A DNA stretch of 64,000 nucleotides from Alcaligenes ammonioxydans (GTDB taxonomy: Bacteria; Pseudomonadota; Gammaproteobacteria; Burkholderiales; Burkholderiaceae_B). The notes under the pieces were generated by a model. That model worked only from the letters and a program-made list of their open reading frames with translations. It was not told where the DNA came from and did not search any database. A program made the translations under genes and the position numbers. The stretch spans positions 2,852,001 to 2,916,000 of the forward strand of contig NZ_CP049362.1 of assembly GCF_019343455.1 (NCBI RefSeq), in the 5' to 3' direction. Below, one piece after another: positions 17,814 to 26,366 of the stretch (the first letter of the stretch is position 1; each line of letters starts with the position of its first letter).

Positions 17814-18404
17814 ATGACCCAGCCATCCGCCTCTTTTTATTTTCCCGCCCCTCGTACACAAAACTTTTGCACTCAATGTGGCAGCAAGCTGACACGCATG
17901 GTGCCGCCAGACGATAACCGCATGCGCGACGTCTGCGAAAACTGTGGGGCCGTTCACTATCAGAACCCTCGCAATGTGGTCGGTATCGTTCCTATGTGGA
18001 AAGACGATCAGGTCTTGCTGTGCCGTCGAGCCATCGAGCCACGCTACAACACCTGGACGCTGCCGGCCGGCTTTATGGAGCTGGGCGAGACCCTGGTGCA
18101 GGGCGCCTTGCGTGAAATGGGCGAAGAAGCGGGCGCACAGGTCGAACCCGGCCCGCTTTTTACCGTCATCAGCGTGCCCTATGCAGAACAGGTGCATGTG
18201 TACTATCTGGCCAAAGTCACTAGCGATGTGCTGGACCCCGGCCCGGAATCCCTGGAAGCGCGCTTTTTTCACCTGGACGAAATTCCGTGGGACCAGCTGG
18301 CTTTCCGTACGGTCAGCGCCACGCTGGAACGCTACGTTCAGGACCACAAAGCCGGCCGCTTCCAAATCCACGAGTTTGATATCGCCCCCCGCGACCACGA
18401 GTAA
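17814..18404 (+). CDS. NUDIX hydrolase with N-terminal zinc ribbon
   Basis: The 196-residue protein has a perfect NUDIX box, GX5EX7REX2EEXG (GFMELGETLVQGALREMGEE region), for hydrolysis of a nucleoside diphosphate linked to another moiety. Before it is a Cys-X2-Cys pair of pairs (FCTQCGSK and VCENCGAVHYQNP) forming a zinc ribbon, an arrangement found in NudC-like and related NUDIX proteins. The substrate is unknown. The true start is taken at 17814 because the upstream frame overlaps the previous gene. It ends 2 bases before aat. Confidence 0.92.
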   Translation: MTQPSASFYFPAPRTQNFCTQCGSKLTRMVPPDDNRMRDVCENCGAVHYQNPRNVVGIVPMWKDDQVLLCRRAIEPRYNTWTLPAGFMELGETLVQGALREMGEEAGAQVEPGPLFTVISVPYAEQVHVYYLAKVTSDVLDPGPESLEARFFHLDEIPWDQLAFRTVSATLERYVQDHKAGRFQIHEFDIAPRDHE

Positions 18405-18406
18405 TC

Positions 18407-19135
18407 ATGGCGCTGACATGGGTCACTGCAGAACAAGCCCTGCCTAACCCGGAACATGCCAGCCCTGACGGGCTGGTGGCTGCGGGCCTGGATTTGAGCG
18501 TCCCGCGTTTGCTGCAGGCCTATGGTCAAGGCATGTTCCCCTGGTACAGCCCGGGCGACCCGGTACTGTGGTGGTCTCCGGACCCGCGCATGGTGCTGGA
18601 GGTCGACAAGTTCAAGGTTTCCCGGTCCCTGGGCAAGAAATTGCGTCAGATTCATCGACAGCAGGATCTGGCCCAAGCTCGCATCCGCGTCACCTGCGAT
18701 TTGGCCTTTGAGCAAGTAATTGGCCAATGTGCAGCCCTGCGCAGCATCACCGGAACCTGGATCAGCCCGGACATTCAAAAGGTCTATACCGAGCTGCACC
18801 ACGAAGGCTATGCACACAGCATAGAAACCTGGGTGGACGGCAAGCTCGCTGGCGGTTTGTACGGTGTCAGTCTGGGGCGCTTCTTTTTTGGCGAATCCAT
18901 GTTTGCCTTGCAAACCGATGCCAGCAAGATCGCCCTGGCTCATCTGGTGGAGTTTCTGAGGTTTGCCGGCGTGCCGTACATAGACTGCCAACAGGAAACC
19001 TCCCACCTGGCCAGTTTGGGCGCGGCCCCCATTCCCCGCAAGGCCTTCCTGCAAAAGCTGGCTTGGGCCACAAGCCAACCCGGCCCCGCCTGGCCAAGCG
19101 GGCCCCTGCCACTAGGCCTGCCCCCAACTTGCTAG
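18407..19135 (+). CDS. aat: Leucyl/phenylalanyl-tRNA--protein transferase
   Basis: Aat transfers Leu or Phe from tRNA to proteins with N-terminal Lys or Arg, marking them for ClpS/ClpAP. The 242-residue protein shows the family signature LLQAYGQGMFPWYSPGDPV followed by LWWSPDPRMVLEVDKFKVSR, and later FFFGESMFALQTDASKIAL. It is next to bpt, which modifies acidic N termini; together they make the N-degron tagging module. Confidence 0.96.
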   Translation: MALTWVTAEQALPNPEHASPDGLVAAGLDLSVPRLLQAYGQGMFPWYSPGDPVLWWSPDPRMVLEVDKFKVSRSLGKKLRQIHRQQDLAQARIRVTCDLAFEQVIGQCAALRSITGTWISPDIQKVYTELHHEGYAHSIETWVDGKLAGGLYGVSLGRFFFGESMFALQTDASKIALAHLVEFLRFAGVPYIDCQQETSHLASLGAAPIPRKAFLQKLAWATSQPGPAWPSGPLPLGLPPTC

Positions 19136-19183
19136 GTGGGCGCGAGCATCCCATAATGGCTCTATCACGCTTGGCAGAGTCGC

Positions 19184-19906
19184 ATGAATTATCCCAAAGC
19201 ACCCAGTCCCCAAACGCTGCAATTCTATTCCACGGCCAGTTATCGTTGCAGCTACCTACCTGAACAACAGGCACGCTCTCTGGTTGCCGCTCCCGCCCAT
19301 CTGATCAACGATGCGGTGTACTCCAGGCTGGTCCAGCAAGGGTTTCGGCGCAGCGGCACCTTTACCTACCGTCCTTATTGCGACCAATGCCGCGCCTGTC
19401 TGCCCTTGCGCTGCGATACCCAGAACTTCAAACCGGACCGCACCCAGCGCCGCGCTAAAAAACGCCACAGTACGCTGATCGTGCAGGATCTGCCTTTGCA
19501 TTGGAACGCAGAACACTACGCGCTGTACCGCCGTTACCAGGCCAGTCGTCACCCCGGCGCGGGCATGGATGACGATGACCAGTCACAATATGCCCAGTTT
19601 TTGCTGGCCAGCCACGTCACTTCGCGCCTGCTGGAGTTTCGCGAGCCTGACGGCACCTTGAAAATTGTGGCAGTGATTGACGTGCTGCAAGACGGACTAT
19701 CTGCCGTCTACACCTTTTTCGATCCCGATGACACCGGCAGTCTGGGCACCTATGCCGTACTGTGGCAACTGGACTATTGTCGTCAGCAATCGCTGCCCTG
19801 GCTCTATTTAGGCTACTGGATCGAAGAAAGCCGTAAAATGGCTTATAAAACCCGCTTTCGCCCCTACCAGCTCCTGATGAAAGGTCGTTGGGAATGGCTG
19901 GCTTAA
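19184..19906 (+). CDS. bpt: Aspartate/glutamate leucyltransferase (Bpt)
   Basis: This is the bacterial member of the arginyl-transferase (Ate) superfamily that adds Leu to N-terminal Asp or Glu. The 240-residue protein has the N-terminal domain ([20 protein letters not shown]), the conserved [17 protein letters not shown]ys cluster, and C-terminal [20 protein letters not shown]. It follows aat and precedes pyrD, an order common in Burkholderiales. Confidence 0.95.
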   Translation: MNYPKAPSPQTLQFYSTASYRCSYLPEQQARSLVAAPAHLINDAVYSRLVQQGFRRSGTFTYRPYCDQCRACLPLRCDTQNFKPDRTQRRAKKRHSTLIVQDLPLHWNAEHYALYRRYQASRHPGAGMDDDDQSQYAQFLLASHVTSRLLEFREPDGTLKIVAVIDVLQDGLSAVYTFFDPDDTGSLGTYAVLWQLDYCRQQSLPWLYLGYWIEESRKMAYKTRFRPYQLLMKGRWEWLA

Positions 19907-19927
19907 TGTCCTCTTTTATCGATCCCC

Positions 19928-20962
19928 ATGTCTGCCTTATTCAGCCTTTATCCCTTGGCTCGTCGGGTGCTGTTCAGTCTGGATGCTGAACGCGCGCACG
20001 AACTGACTCTGAAATCTCTGCATTGCGCCCACCAAACCCCGCTTTTGGGAAATTTGCTCAAAGACCTGCCCAGCAAACCCCTGGAGTTAATGGGTTTGAC
20101 GTTGCGCAATCCCGTGGGACTGGCCGCTGGCCTGGATAAGAACGGCGCCCATATCGATGCTTTGGGAGCACTGGGTTTCGGTTTTGTGGAAGTGGGTACG
20201 GTGACCCCGAAGCCGCAGCCCGGCAATCCCAAACCCCGTCTTTTTCGCTTGCCTGAGGCCCATAGCCTCATCAACCGGTTCGGCTTTAACAACCACGGGC
20301 TGGATACGTTTATCGACAATGTGCGTAAAAGTCAGTTTCGCTCCCAAGGAGGCATTCTCGGACTGAATATTGGCAAGAATGCCACCACCCCTATTGAGCA
20401 GGCTGACCAGGACTATCTGACCTGCCTGCGCGCGGTCTATCCGCACGCAGACTATGTCACTGTCAATATTTCCTCGCCCAACACCCAGAACCTGCGCGCG
20501 CTACAGGCACAGGACGAATTGGCTCGCCTCTTGGGCGCCCTGCAAACCTTGCGCGGTGAACTGGCCCAACAGTACCAGCGCTACGTGCCAATTGTGGTGA
20601 AAATCGCTCCTGATCTGGATCAGTCGCAAATCGACGCTATTGCCGAGACGGTTCCTTCGCAAGGCCTGGACGGCATCATCGCCACCAATACCACCCTGTC
20701 ACGCGATGCAGTTAAAGGCTTGCAGCATAGTCAGGAACAAGGTGGCTTGTCCGGCCCTCCAGTCCATGAATTATCCTTGAACGTCATTCGTCGTCTGCGC
20801 GAACAGCTAGGCCCCGACTTCCCGATTATTGGTGTGGGCGGGATTGAGTCTGGTCGTCAGGCGCAGGAAAAAATTCAGGCGGGTGCACAAGCCGTGCAGC
20901 TTTATACCGGCTTGATTTACAAAGGCCCTGCGCTGATTTCCGAGTGTATTCGCGCGCTGTAA
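19928..20962 (+). CDS. pyrD: Dihydroorotate dehydrogenase (quinone), class 2
   Basis: PyrD oxidises dihydroorotate to orotate with FMN and passes electrons to quinone, in pyrimidine synthesis. The 344-residue length and the N-terminal helical extension ([20 protein letters not shown]) mark the membrane-associated class 2. Active-site segments are [29 protein letters not shown] with the catalytic Ser, and [20 protein letters not shown]. It starts 22 bases after bpt. Confidence 0.97.
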   Translation: MSALFSLYPLARRVLFSLDAERAHELTLKSLHCAHQTPLLGNLLKDLPSKPLELMGLTLRNPVGLAAGLDKNGAHIDALGALGFGFVEVGTVTPKPQPGNPKPRLFRLPEAHSLINRFGFNNHGLDTFIDNVRKSQFRSQGGILGLNIGKNATTPIEQADQDYLTCLRAVYPHADYVTVNISSPNTQNLRALQAQDELARLLGALQTLRGELAQQYQRYVPIVVKIAPDLDQSQIDAIAETVPSQGLDGIIATNTTLSRDAVKGLQHSQEQGGLSGPPVHELSLNVIRRLREQLGPDFPIIGVGGIESGRQAQEKIQAGAQAVQLYTGLIYKGPALISECIRAL

Positions 20963-21037
20963 CACACCTGTTGCCCGCTTGACGCGGGCAGTAGCATCCT
21001 CTTTAGCAACAAGCGCACAGATTGCCCAGCATGCAAT

Positions 21038-21069
21038 AAAAAAGCCAGCTCAATGAGCTGGCTTTTTCT
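21038..21069. terminator. Bidirectional terminator between pyrD and phasin gene
   Basis: The symmetrical stem AAAGCCAGCTCA / TGAGCTGGCTTT centred near 21053 has A residues before and T residues after it, so it can end transcription from both convergent genes. Confidence 0.85.
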
Positions 21070-21101
21070 TTGGCACCTGATCAAATCAGGCAAGCAAAGA
21101 T

Positions 21102-21701
21102 TTATTTCTTGCTGGTAGCAGCGGTAGCAGCAGCGGCAGCAGCCTCAACCGTTTTGTTGCCAGCTTCCGTCACTTGAGCAGCCGCTTTCAGGCTGGCATT
21201 GGTCGCTGCCTGAATGTTGCTTTCAGCAGCATCAGCCGCCTGGCGGGCCGCTTTCACCACGGTTTCAGCGGCATTGGTCGCTGTGGCAAACGAAGACTTC
21301 AACAACGCAACAGCGCTTTCGGTGCCAGTAGGAGCATTCTTGGCCAGTTGATCGATCGCATCAGCGGCGTGCTGTTGACCTTGCGCCAACTGGGCTTCCG
21401 CAATGCGCGACAGATTCAATTGCAGGTCGGAGAAGATGTCGTAAACGCTTTTGCCGTATTCCAGAGCCTGAGCCGCGCTGGGTTTGGCCACGTTCTGCGA
21501 CAAAGCCACCACGTCTTGCACATCTTTAGCGTTGATAGCCTGCTGGGATTGACCAGCCGCTTGCTCCAGCGAGCTGCGCAGCAGATTCAGGTTCAAACCA
21601 ACCAGCTTCTCAAAGCCCTGCAACAACTGACCTTGAGCGGCGAACAGGTTGTTCAACGTCGCTTGTTGAGCTTGCAGTACATTTTGGGGAATAGCACTCA
21701 T
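21102..21701 (-). CDS. phaP: Phasin (polyhydroxyalkanoate granule-associated protein)
   Basis: The 199-residue, almost entirely helical, Ala/Gln-rich protein has the phasin domain at residues 5-110 (NLFAAQGQLLQGFEKLVGLN, YGKSVYDIFSDLQLNLSRIA). The C-terminal half is a low-complexity Ala-rich coil ending AAAAAATAATSKK. Phasins coat PHA granules and control their size. The promoter (-35 TTGACT, -10 TAAAGT) is flanked by two palindromes, which suggests repression by a PHA-sensing regulator such as PhaR. The PHA synthase genes are not in the window. Confidence 0.92.
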   Translation of the reverse strand: MSAIPQNVLQAQQATLNNLFAAQGQLLQGFEKLVGLNLNLLRSSLEQAAGQSQQAINAKDVQDVVALSQNVAKPSAAQALEYGKSVYDIFSDLQLNLSRIAEAQLAQGQQHAADAIDQLAKNAPTGTESAVALLKSSFATATNAAETVVKAARQAADAAESNIQAATNASLKAAAQVTEAGNKTVEAAAAAATAATSKK

Positions 21702-21821
21702 GATGTTTTCCTTGGAGATACGTGGCCTGGGTCAAGCCAGCGTGAAATTAGTGACTGTGTTACTAGACAGGGGTCTGAAGAAGGCCCGGCCCACTCGCAA
21801 CTACGCAAGGCAAACCTTCTA

Positions 21822-21836
21822 TGTTGCACCGCAACA
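21822..21836. promoter_or_regulatory. Operator-like palindrome at the phasin transcription start
   Basis: TGTTGC-ACC-GCAACA is a perfect inverted repeat 6 bases downstream of the -10 box, so a bound protein would cover the start point. It resembles TGC-rich sites reported for PhaR-type regulators. Confidence 0.6.
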
Positions 21837-21841
21837 ATTCC

Positions 21842-21870
21842 ACTTTAAGCGCTATCCAAAACAAAGTCAA
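21842..21870 (-). promoter_or_regulatory. Sigma-70-type promoter of the phasin gene
   Basis: On the minus strand a TTGACT -35 box (21865-21870) and a TAAAGT -10 box (21842-21847) are 17 bases apart. Transcription would start near 21835, about 135 bases before the phasin ATG. Confidence 0.7.
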
Positions 21871-21876
21871 CGGGAT

Positions 21877-21893
21877 TTGCTGCAATGCAACAA
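21877..21893. promoter_or_regulatory. Operator-like palindrome upstream of the phasin -35 box
   Basis: TTGCTGCAATGCAACAA is an inverted repeat with one mismatch per arm, 7 bases upstream of the -35 box. It is the second copy of the motif seen at 21822. Confidence 0.6.
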
Positions 21894-21944
21894 ATGCCGT
21901 TGACTATGTACTCAACGCAGGCAAAACCGCCTGAAAACAAGGGT

Positions 21945-22748
21945 CTAGCGCTGTTTGTCGTAACCCAGGGTTTCAGAGATTTTGGCAGCGGTATTGAGTA
22001 AAACCGGTATCCAGTCGTCATGCAGACGTTCAGCCGGAGCAGACAAGGAAAGGCCCGCCAACAGCTTGCCCGTGTCGTCATACACCCCCGCCGCGATGCA
22101 GCGCACACCCATCTCCAGCTCCTCGTTATCACGGGCATAACCCAGACGACGAACCTGGGCCAGCTCACGTTCCAACAGATCAAGTTGGGTAATGCTGTTC
22201 CGAGTCGCGCCAGCCAGCCCGGTGCGCATCACGTAAGCCCGCACCTGTCGGGGCTCCCAGGAGGCCAAAAAGAGCTTGCCAGTCGAGGTCAAATGCAAAG
22301 GCGCGTGCCCACCAATGGCGCGCACCACCTGCATGCCCGAACTCTCGCTCCAGGATCGCTCCACATACACAATTTCATCCCCTTGCTGCAAGGAGAGATT
22401 CACCGTTTGCCCAGTGTACTTGTGCAGTTCACGCATCGGTCCCAAAGAGGCGGCGCGTACGTTCAGACGCCCCTTGACCAGAGAACCCAATTCCAGCAGA
22501 CGCATGCCCAGACGGTACAAACCGCTGTCCACGCGCTCGACATAACGACCGACGACCAGATCATTGAGAATGCGGTGCGTCGTAGAGGTATGCAGGCCAG
22601 TTGCCGCCGCCAGATTCTTCAAGGCCACTGGCTCGGACTGCTTGGCCAGTTCGTCCAGGAGAATCATGGCGCGTTCCAGAACCTGGATCGACATCTGACC
22701 CCCGTTACTTGACGACGCGCTAGAAGGCGTAAAGGAATTTGTTGTCAT
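21945..22748 (-). CDS. IclR-family transcriptional regulator
   Basis: The 267-residue regulator has an N-terminal winged helix (VALKNLAAATGLHTSTTHRI) and the IclR effector domain (GQTVNLSLQQGDEIVYVERS, HLTSTGKLFLASWEP, GVRCIAAGVYDDTGKLLAGL). Such proteins typically respond to a small aromatic or organic acid. The ATG at 22748 is preferred to an in-frame TTG at 22778. It lies upstream of the phasin gene on the same strand. An operator-like motif shared with the phasin promoter overlaps its probable -10 region. Confidence 0.92.
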   Translation of the reverse strand: MTTNSFTPSSASSSNGGQMSIQVLERAMILLDELAKQSEPVALKNLAAATGLHTSTTHRILNDLVVGRYVERVDSGLYRLGMRLLELGSLVKGRLNVRAASLGPMRELHKYTGQTVNLSLQQGDEIVYVERSWSESSGMQVVRAIGGHAPLHLTSTGKLFLASWEPRQVRAYVMRTGLAGATRNSITQLDLLERELAQVRRLGYARDNEELEMGVRCIAAGVYDDTGKLLAGLSLSAPAERLHDDWIPVLLNTAAKISETLGYDKQR

Positions 22749-22762
22749 TATTGGCAGAATTA

Positions 22763-22777
22763 TGATGCAACGCAACA
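22763..22777. promoter_or_regulatory. Third copy of the phasin-type operator, at the iclR promoter
   Basis: TGATGCAACGCAACA has one mismatched pair and the same AATTCCA-like flank as the copy at 21822. It overlaps a CATAAT -10-like box (22759-22764, minus strand) just before the iclR start. Confidence 0.5.
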
Positions 22778-22815
22778 AATTCCATAATATGAAATGCGCG
22801 CGTGCTTGGCAAGCG

Positions 22816-23625
22816 CTATTTTAGCGCAGGGCTCAAGCTCCCACCCAAGTCAAGCACCTGTTGCCGCAGGTAGGCCAGGGCCTCGGCGGATGGTTCCGCC
22901 TCCCCCTTGACGCCCAGCTCAATGTGCGGCTGTCCGCCTGCCTCCCCCACACTGGGCAGGCTGAAGGCTTTGACTCCTGGCCAATGAAGCTCGACATGTT
23001 CCATAGCCGGTGTAATCCGCGACTCTGGCAAATTGAATGCCAGGAAGGAATGCTCCACCCGATGAGCTTGATGATGCAGGTCGCGGTACCGGGTATCCAG
23101 CGTCCACTCCATCATGGGCCAGGCCATCACGGGAAAGCCGGGCATGAACGTGTGATTGCGAATAAAAAATCCAGGGATCTTGTTATAGGTGTTGGGAACA
23201 ATTTCAGCACCTTCAGGAAACACCCCCATTTGCAGGCGCTGCTGGTTTTCCGGCAAAGACATATCAGCACTGCCCAAGCCATTGCGTTCATTTTCAGCAC
23301 AACGCTCCGCAATCAGGGCCGCAGCCTCTGGGTGCAGCGTCAACTCCACGCCCAACGCCTTGGCAGCAGCCTGTCGAGTCTGGTCATCGGGCGTGGCACC
23401 AATCCCGCCACAGCAAAACACGATATCCGGTGTTGCAAAACTACGTTCCAAGGTTGCGGCAATGGTGTCCAGATCATCGGGAATGATCTGTGCGCCCCCC
23501 AGTTGCAATCCTCTGGCTCCCAGCAGTTCAATCAGTTTTGAAAAATGTTTATCGTAGCGACGTCCCGACAGGATTTCGTCACCGATGATAATCAAACGAA
23601 TAATGGCTTGATCGTTAGTTGTCAT
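22816..23625 (-). CDS. CinA/MoaB-type molybdopterin-binding domain protein
   Basis: The 269-residue protein has an N-terminal MoCF-biosynth domain: IRLIIIGDEILSGRRYDKH, then DIVFCCGGIGATPDDQTRQA. This corresponds to the first domain of CinA-like proteins. The C-terminal amidohydrolase (PncC) domain of full CinA is absent. The family is often annotated as competence/damage-inducible protein A, but a direct competence role is not established for this short form. It overlaps the preceding EI24 gene by 11 bases, so the two are co-transcribed. Confidence 0.87.
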   Translation of the reverse strand: MTTNDQAIIRLIIIGDEILSGRRYDKHFSKLIELLGARGLQLGGAQIIPDDLDTIAATLERSFATPDIVFCCGGIGATPDDQTRQAAAKALGVELTLHPEAAALIAERCAENERNGLGSADMSLPENQQRLQMGVFPEGAEIVPNTYNKIPGFFIRNHTFMPGFPVMAWPMMEWTLDTRYRDLHHQAHRVEHSFLAFNLPESRITPAMEHVELHWPGVKAFSLPSVGEAGGQPHIELGVKGEAEPSAEALAYLRQQVLDLGGSLSPALK

Positions 23626-24433
23626 GGTCAATAAGTGGATGAGTGGTCGCAACTGCTTCTTGCTGACGCAGGCGACGTAGGTTTTCCAAAGAGAAATGCG
23701 CAAATACCAGCGCCGAGAACACGGGTAAAACCAGCCAGGCCGGCGGAATCAGGTTCAACAAGGCAAAAATCAGACCAATCAGCCAATATTGACTGCTCAG
23801 ACGGGACCAAAGATATTTGCGTTCCTGCACATTGGCATGTTCCACCAGCGCGTCCACCCGCAATATCCGTGTGAGTGCAAAAACCCACCACAACACCGGC
23901 AAAATCAGCGCAAAAGGAGGAAAAATCCATAAAGGCAAGGTCAGGAGCCACCCCACTACAAACAGGGTCCCCACCCACACCGCGTTCCAAACACTGTAGA
24001 CCGTGGCATTGTGTCCCTGTTTGATGACATCGGGATAATCTTTCTGCTGCAAATGCCCCAGAACCAGGGGCATGACCAGCACTGCCGCAAGGACCAGCCC
24101 CAGCACCCCTGCCAGGGGCAGCAAAATCCCAATCGCCAGCAACGGTACCAGATACACTTTCAGTGAAAACAAGCCGAGGCCCACCAGCCACTGATCGACG
24201 GACTCAAAGGCATTCCAGCCGCCGAGCAGCTCCAGCAACCAGGTCTGGATAGGAGTCCATAACAGCCAGCTCAGTAAAATCAGCCCCACGAACATGATCA
24301 GAAAGGGCATAAGCAGGGCCATCAGCATGCGTGGCTGAAATTGCGACACCAACGATCGCTTGAAGGCGGTGGAAATGCTGGCCCATCCGCCAGCAGGGCC
24401 CGAGCGCGAGGGGGCGGACGATGAAAAGGACAT
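23615..24433 (-). CDS. EI24-domain (CysZ-like) integral membrane protein
   Basis: The 272-residue protein has several hydrophobic segments (about residues 35-60, 90-130, 155-190, 215-245) and the EI24/CysZ pattern, including LGHLQQKDYPDVIKQGHNAT and WWVFALTRILRVDALVEHA. CysZ is a sulfate transporter; this relative may do something else. The start at 24433 has an AGGAG at 4 bases; an ATG 24 bases upstream is less well placed. It is divergent from the thioredoxin gene. Confidence 0.82.
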   Translation of the reverse strand: MSFSSSAPSRSGPAGGWASISTAFKRSLVSQFQPRMLMALLMPFLIMFVGLILLSWLLWTPIQTWLLELLGGWNAFESVDQWLVGLGLFSLKVYLVPLLAIGILLPLAGVLGLVLAAVLVMPLVLGHLQQKDYPDVIKQGHNATVYSVWNAVWVGTLFVVGWLLTLPLWIFPPFALILPVLWWVFALTRILRVDALVEHANVQERKYLWSRLSSQYWLIGLIFALLNLIPPAWLVLPVFSALVFAHFSLENLRRLRQQEAVATTHPLIDHDN

Positions 24434-24506
24434 ATGGCTCCTGCTAAGCAAATTCAATTACCCGAGTATCATAGACACAGTCACTTCTTTTTGTCTGTAT
24501 GAAATT

Positions 24507-24896
24507 ATGGCCTTGTTCAACGCCCAACATGATCTGCCCGCCCTGGCGGCCCACCTGCACGCCCAACCCGATGCCCTGTTGATTGCCTGTTTCTGTGCCC
24601 AATGGTGTAAGACCTGTCAACAGTATCAGCCCGCCTTTGAAGCCTTGGCTGCGCAGTTTCCCCAGGCCTGTCTGGTCTGGATCGATATCGAAGAGCAACC
24701 CGATCTGTTGGGCGATGAAGATATCGAGGACTTCCCCACCATACAGATCCAAAATAAAAATGGGACCGTTTTTTACGGTCCCATGTTGCCTCATATTGAG
24801 CATCTGGAGCGTCTGGTGCAAAGCATTTCAGAACGCAGCCCGGTCCTGAATGCCGGGCCTGGAGATTTGCGCGCCTTAGTAGCGGCCGCCGCCTAG
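24507..24896 (+). CDS. Thioredoxin-family protein with CKTC active site
   Basis: The 129-residue cytoplasmic protein has a thioredoxin fold. The active-site motif is WCKTC (Cys34, Cys37), not the WCGPC of classical thioredoxin, so its redox potential or partner may differ. The cis-Pro region EDFPTIQIQNKNG is present. No signal peptide is seen. Its last 21 bases overlap the convergent helicase gene. The coding sequence contains a hairpin at 24761-24783 that acts as a terminator on the opposite strand. Confidence 0.88.
   Translation: MALFNAQHDLPALAAHLHAQPDALLIACFCAQWCKTCQQYQPAFEALAAQFPQACLVWIDIEEQPDLLGDEDIEDFPTIQIQNKNGTVFYGPMLPHIEHLERLVQSISERSPVLNAGPGDLRALVAAAA
24751..24783 (-). terminator. 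Terminator of the helicase gene, inside the thioredoxin coding sequence
   Basis: On the minus strand the stem TGGGACCGT/ACGGTCCCA (9 bp, AAAAA loop) is followed by UUUUUAUUUU (24751-24760). It is about 95 bases past the helicase stop, within the convergent gene. Confidence 0.8.
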
Positions 24897-26252
24897 CAAA
24901 ACCCCCACCGAACGCTTGCGCGTGGTGTTGGAGGGCGTTGTCACCGCAGGCTTGGGGGCCGCCGCGCTGGAAGGCTCGTAGGGTTTCAGGAAAAAATCGT
25001 CTATGGGTGGCGTGTTCGACTGGTACGAACGACGTTCGCCACGCTCGTGACGGCTGGAACCCGAACGAGACGAGGACGGCGCCGAGGGCAAATCCAGCTT
25101 CAGGCGGGGAACCGGGTTCCCGATGAGTTTTTCAATTTCTTGCAGCAAATGCTCTTCGTCCGGCGCCATCAAGGCAATGGCCTCCCCGGACGCCCCCGCA
25201 CGACCGGTACGGCCAATACGGTGCACATAATCTTCGGCGTTGTATGGCAGATCCACGTTGATCACGCAAGGCATGCCAGCCACATCCAGACCTCGTGCCG
25301 CCACATCGGTGGCTACCAGCACGTCCACAGTCCCGCTCTTGAACGCATCGAGTACTTTCATGCGTTCCAGCTGACTCTTGTTGCCGTGAATGGACTCGGC
25401 CTTGATACCTTCACGCTCCAGATAGCGGGCCAATTGCCCAGCGCCAATCTTGGTATTGGAGAAAACAATCGTCTGAGTCAGCTTCTTGGTCTTGACCAGA
25501 TGCACCACGGCACGACGCTTGTCCTCAGCCGACATGGGGTACACCACCTGCGTGACCGTAGAGGCGGTTGCATTGCGTGCGGCCACTTCAATTTCGACAG
25601 GATCGTTCAGGAAAGTGCGTGCCAGCTTGCGGATTTCCTTGCTGAAAGTGGCCGAAAACAGCAGGCCCTGACGATTTTTGGGCAGCAAGGAAACAATACG
25701 GTCCAGATCAGGCAAAAAGCCCATATCCAGCATGCGGTCTGCCTCGTCCAGCACCAGAATGCTGACCTGGCTTAAATTGATGGTGCGCTGATCAATGTGA
25801 TCGAGCAAACGGCCCGGGGTGGCAATAACAATTTCCACACCCCGCCGCAGCGCTTCTTTTTGCGGTCCGATATCCACGCCGCCAAACACCACCGTCGAGC
25901 GCAGCGGAACCGATTTGCTGTAGAGCGCGATGCTCTCAGCCACCTGATCGGCCAGCTCGCGAGTGGGCGTCAATACCAAGGCCCGCACCGGGTGACGGGC
26001 AGGCGACGCGCTGGTCGTGGCATGTGCCATCAGACGATTCAGGATAGGCAAGGAAAAAGCGGCCGTCTTACCTGTACCCGTCTGGGCTGCCCCCATGACA
26101 TCACGGCCGGCCAGCACCACGGGAATGGCCTCAGCCTGAATAGGCGTAGGCTTGGAATACCCCGCTCCGGTAACGGCGCTTAATATTCCTGGGTGCAGAC
26201 CGAAATCAGCAAACGTAAGGTCATTGGAGGTCGAAGGAGTTTTATCTGTCAT
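24876..26252 (-). CDS. rhlE: DEAD-box RNA helicase (RhlE-like)
   Basis: This ATP-dependent RNA helicase has 458 residues and all core motifs in order: Q motif region (FADFGLHPGILSAVTGAGY), Walker A AQTGTGKTAA, PTRELADQ, DEAD box VLDEADRMLDMGF, SAT (LLFSATFSKEI) and motif VI HRIGRTGRAG. The basic Ser/Arg-rich tail (RSGSSRHERGERRSY) is RhlE-like. It probably helps ribosome assembly or RNA decay in the cold. The ATG at 26252 is chosen over an upstream in-frame start at 26285. A terminator-like hairpin lies between promoter and start. Confidence 0.95.
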   Translation of the reverse strand: MTDKTPSTSNDLTFADFGLHPGILSAVTGAGYSKPTPIQAEAIPVVLAGRDVMGAAQTGTGKTAAFSLPILNRLMAHATTSASPARHPVRALVLTPTRELADQVAESIALYSKSVPLRSTVVFGGVDIGPQKEALRRGVEIVIATPGRLLDHIDQRTINLSQVSILVLDEADRMLDMGFLPDLDRIVSLLPKNRQGLLFSATFSKEIRKLARTFLNDPVEIEVAARNATASTVTQVVYPMSAEDKRRAVVHLVKTKKLTQTIVFSNTKIGAGQLARYLEREGIKAESIHGNKSQLERMKVLDAFKSGTVDVLVATDVAARGLDVAGMPCVINVDLPYNAEDYVHRIGRTGRAGASGEAIALMAPDEEHLLQEIEKLIGNPVPRLKLDLPSAPSSSRSGSSRHERGERRSYQSNTPPIDDFFLKPYEPSSAAAPKPAVTTPSNTTRKRSVGVLLGGGRY

Positions 26253-26257
26253 GTACG

Positions 26258-26287
26258 CAAAAAGTCGGCTTGCCACGAGTGGCAAGC
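26258..26287 (-). promoter_or_regulatory. Terminator-like hairpin in the helicase 5' leader
   Basis: On the minus strand GCTTGCCAC (26279-26287, read as complement) pairs with GTGGCAAGC over a two- to six-base loop, then CGAC and five U residues (26259-26263). It ends 6 bases before the ATG. It could be an attenuator or block the ribosome site. Confidence 0.6.
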
Positions 26288-26366
26288 ATTTGTAACAATC
26301 CTATTTTAACTTATGCCCGCCTGCCTCAACAGCAGTGACGAACAGGTAAGTACTCGCGTCAGGATT

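Noticed and set aside
24360..24506. Longer start for the thioredoxin gene
   Set aside because: The extra 49 codons overlap the divergent EI24 gene and are not thioredoxin-like.
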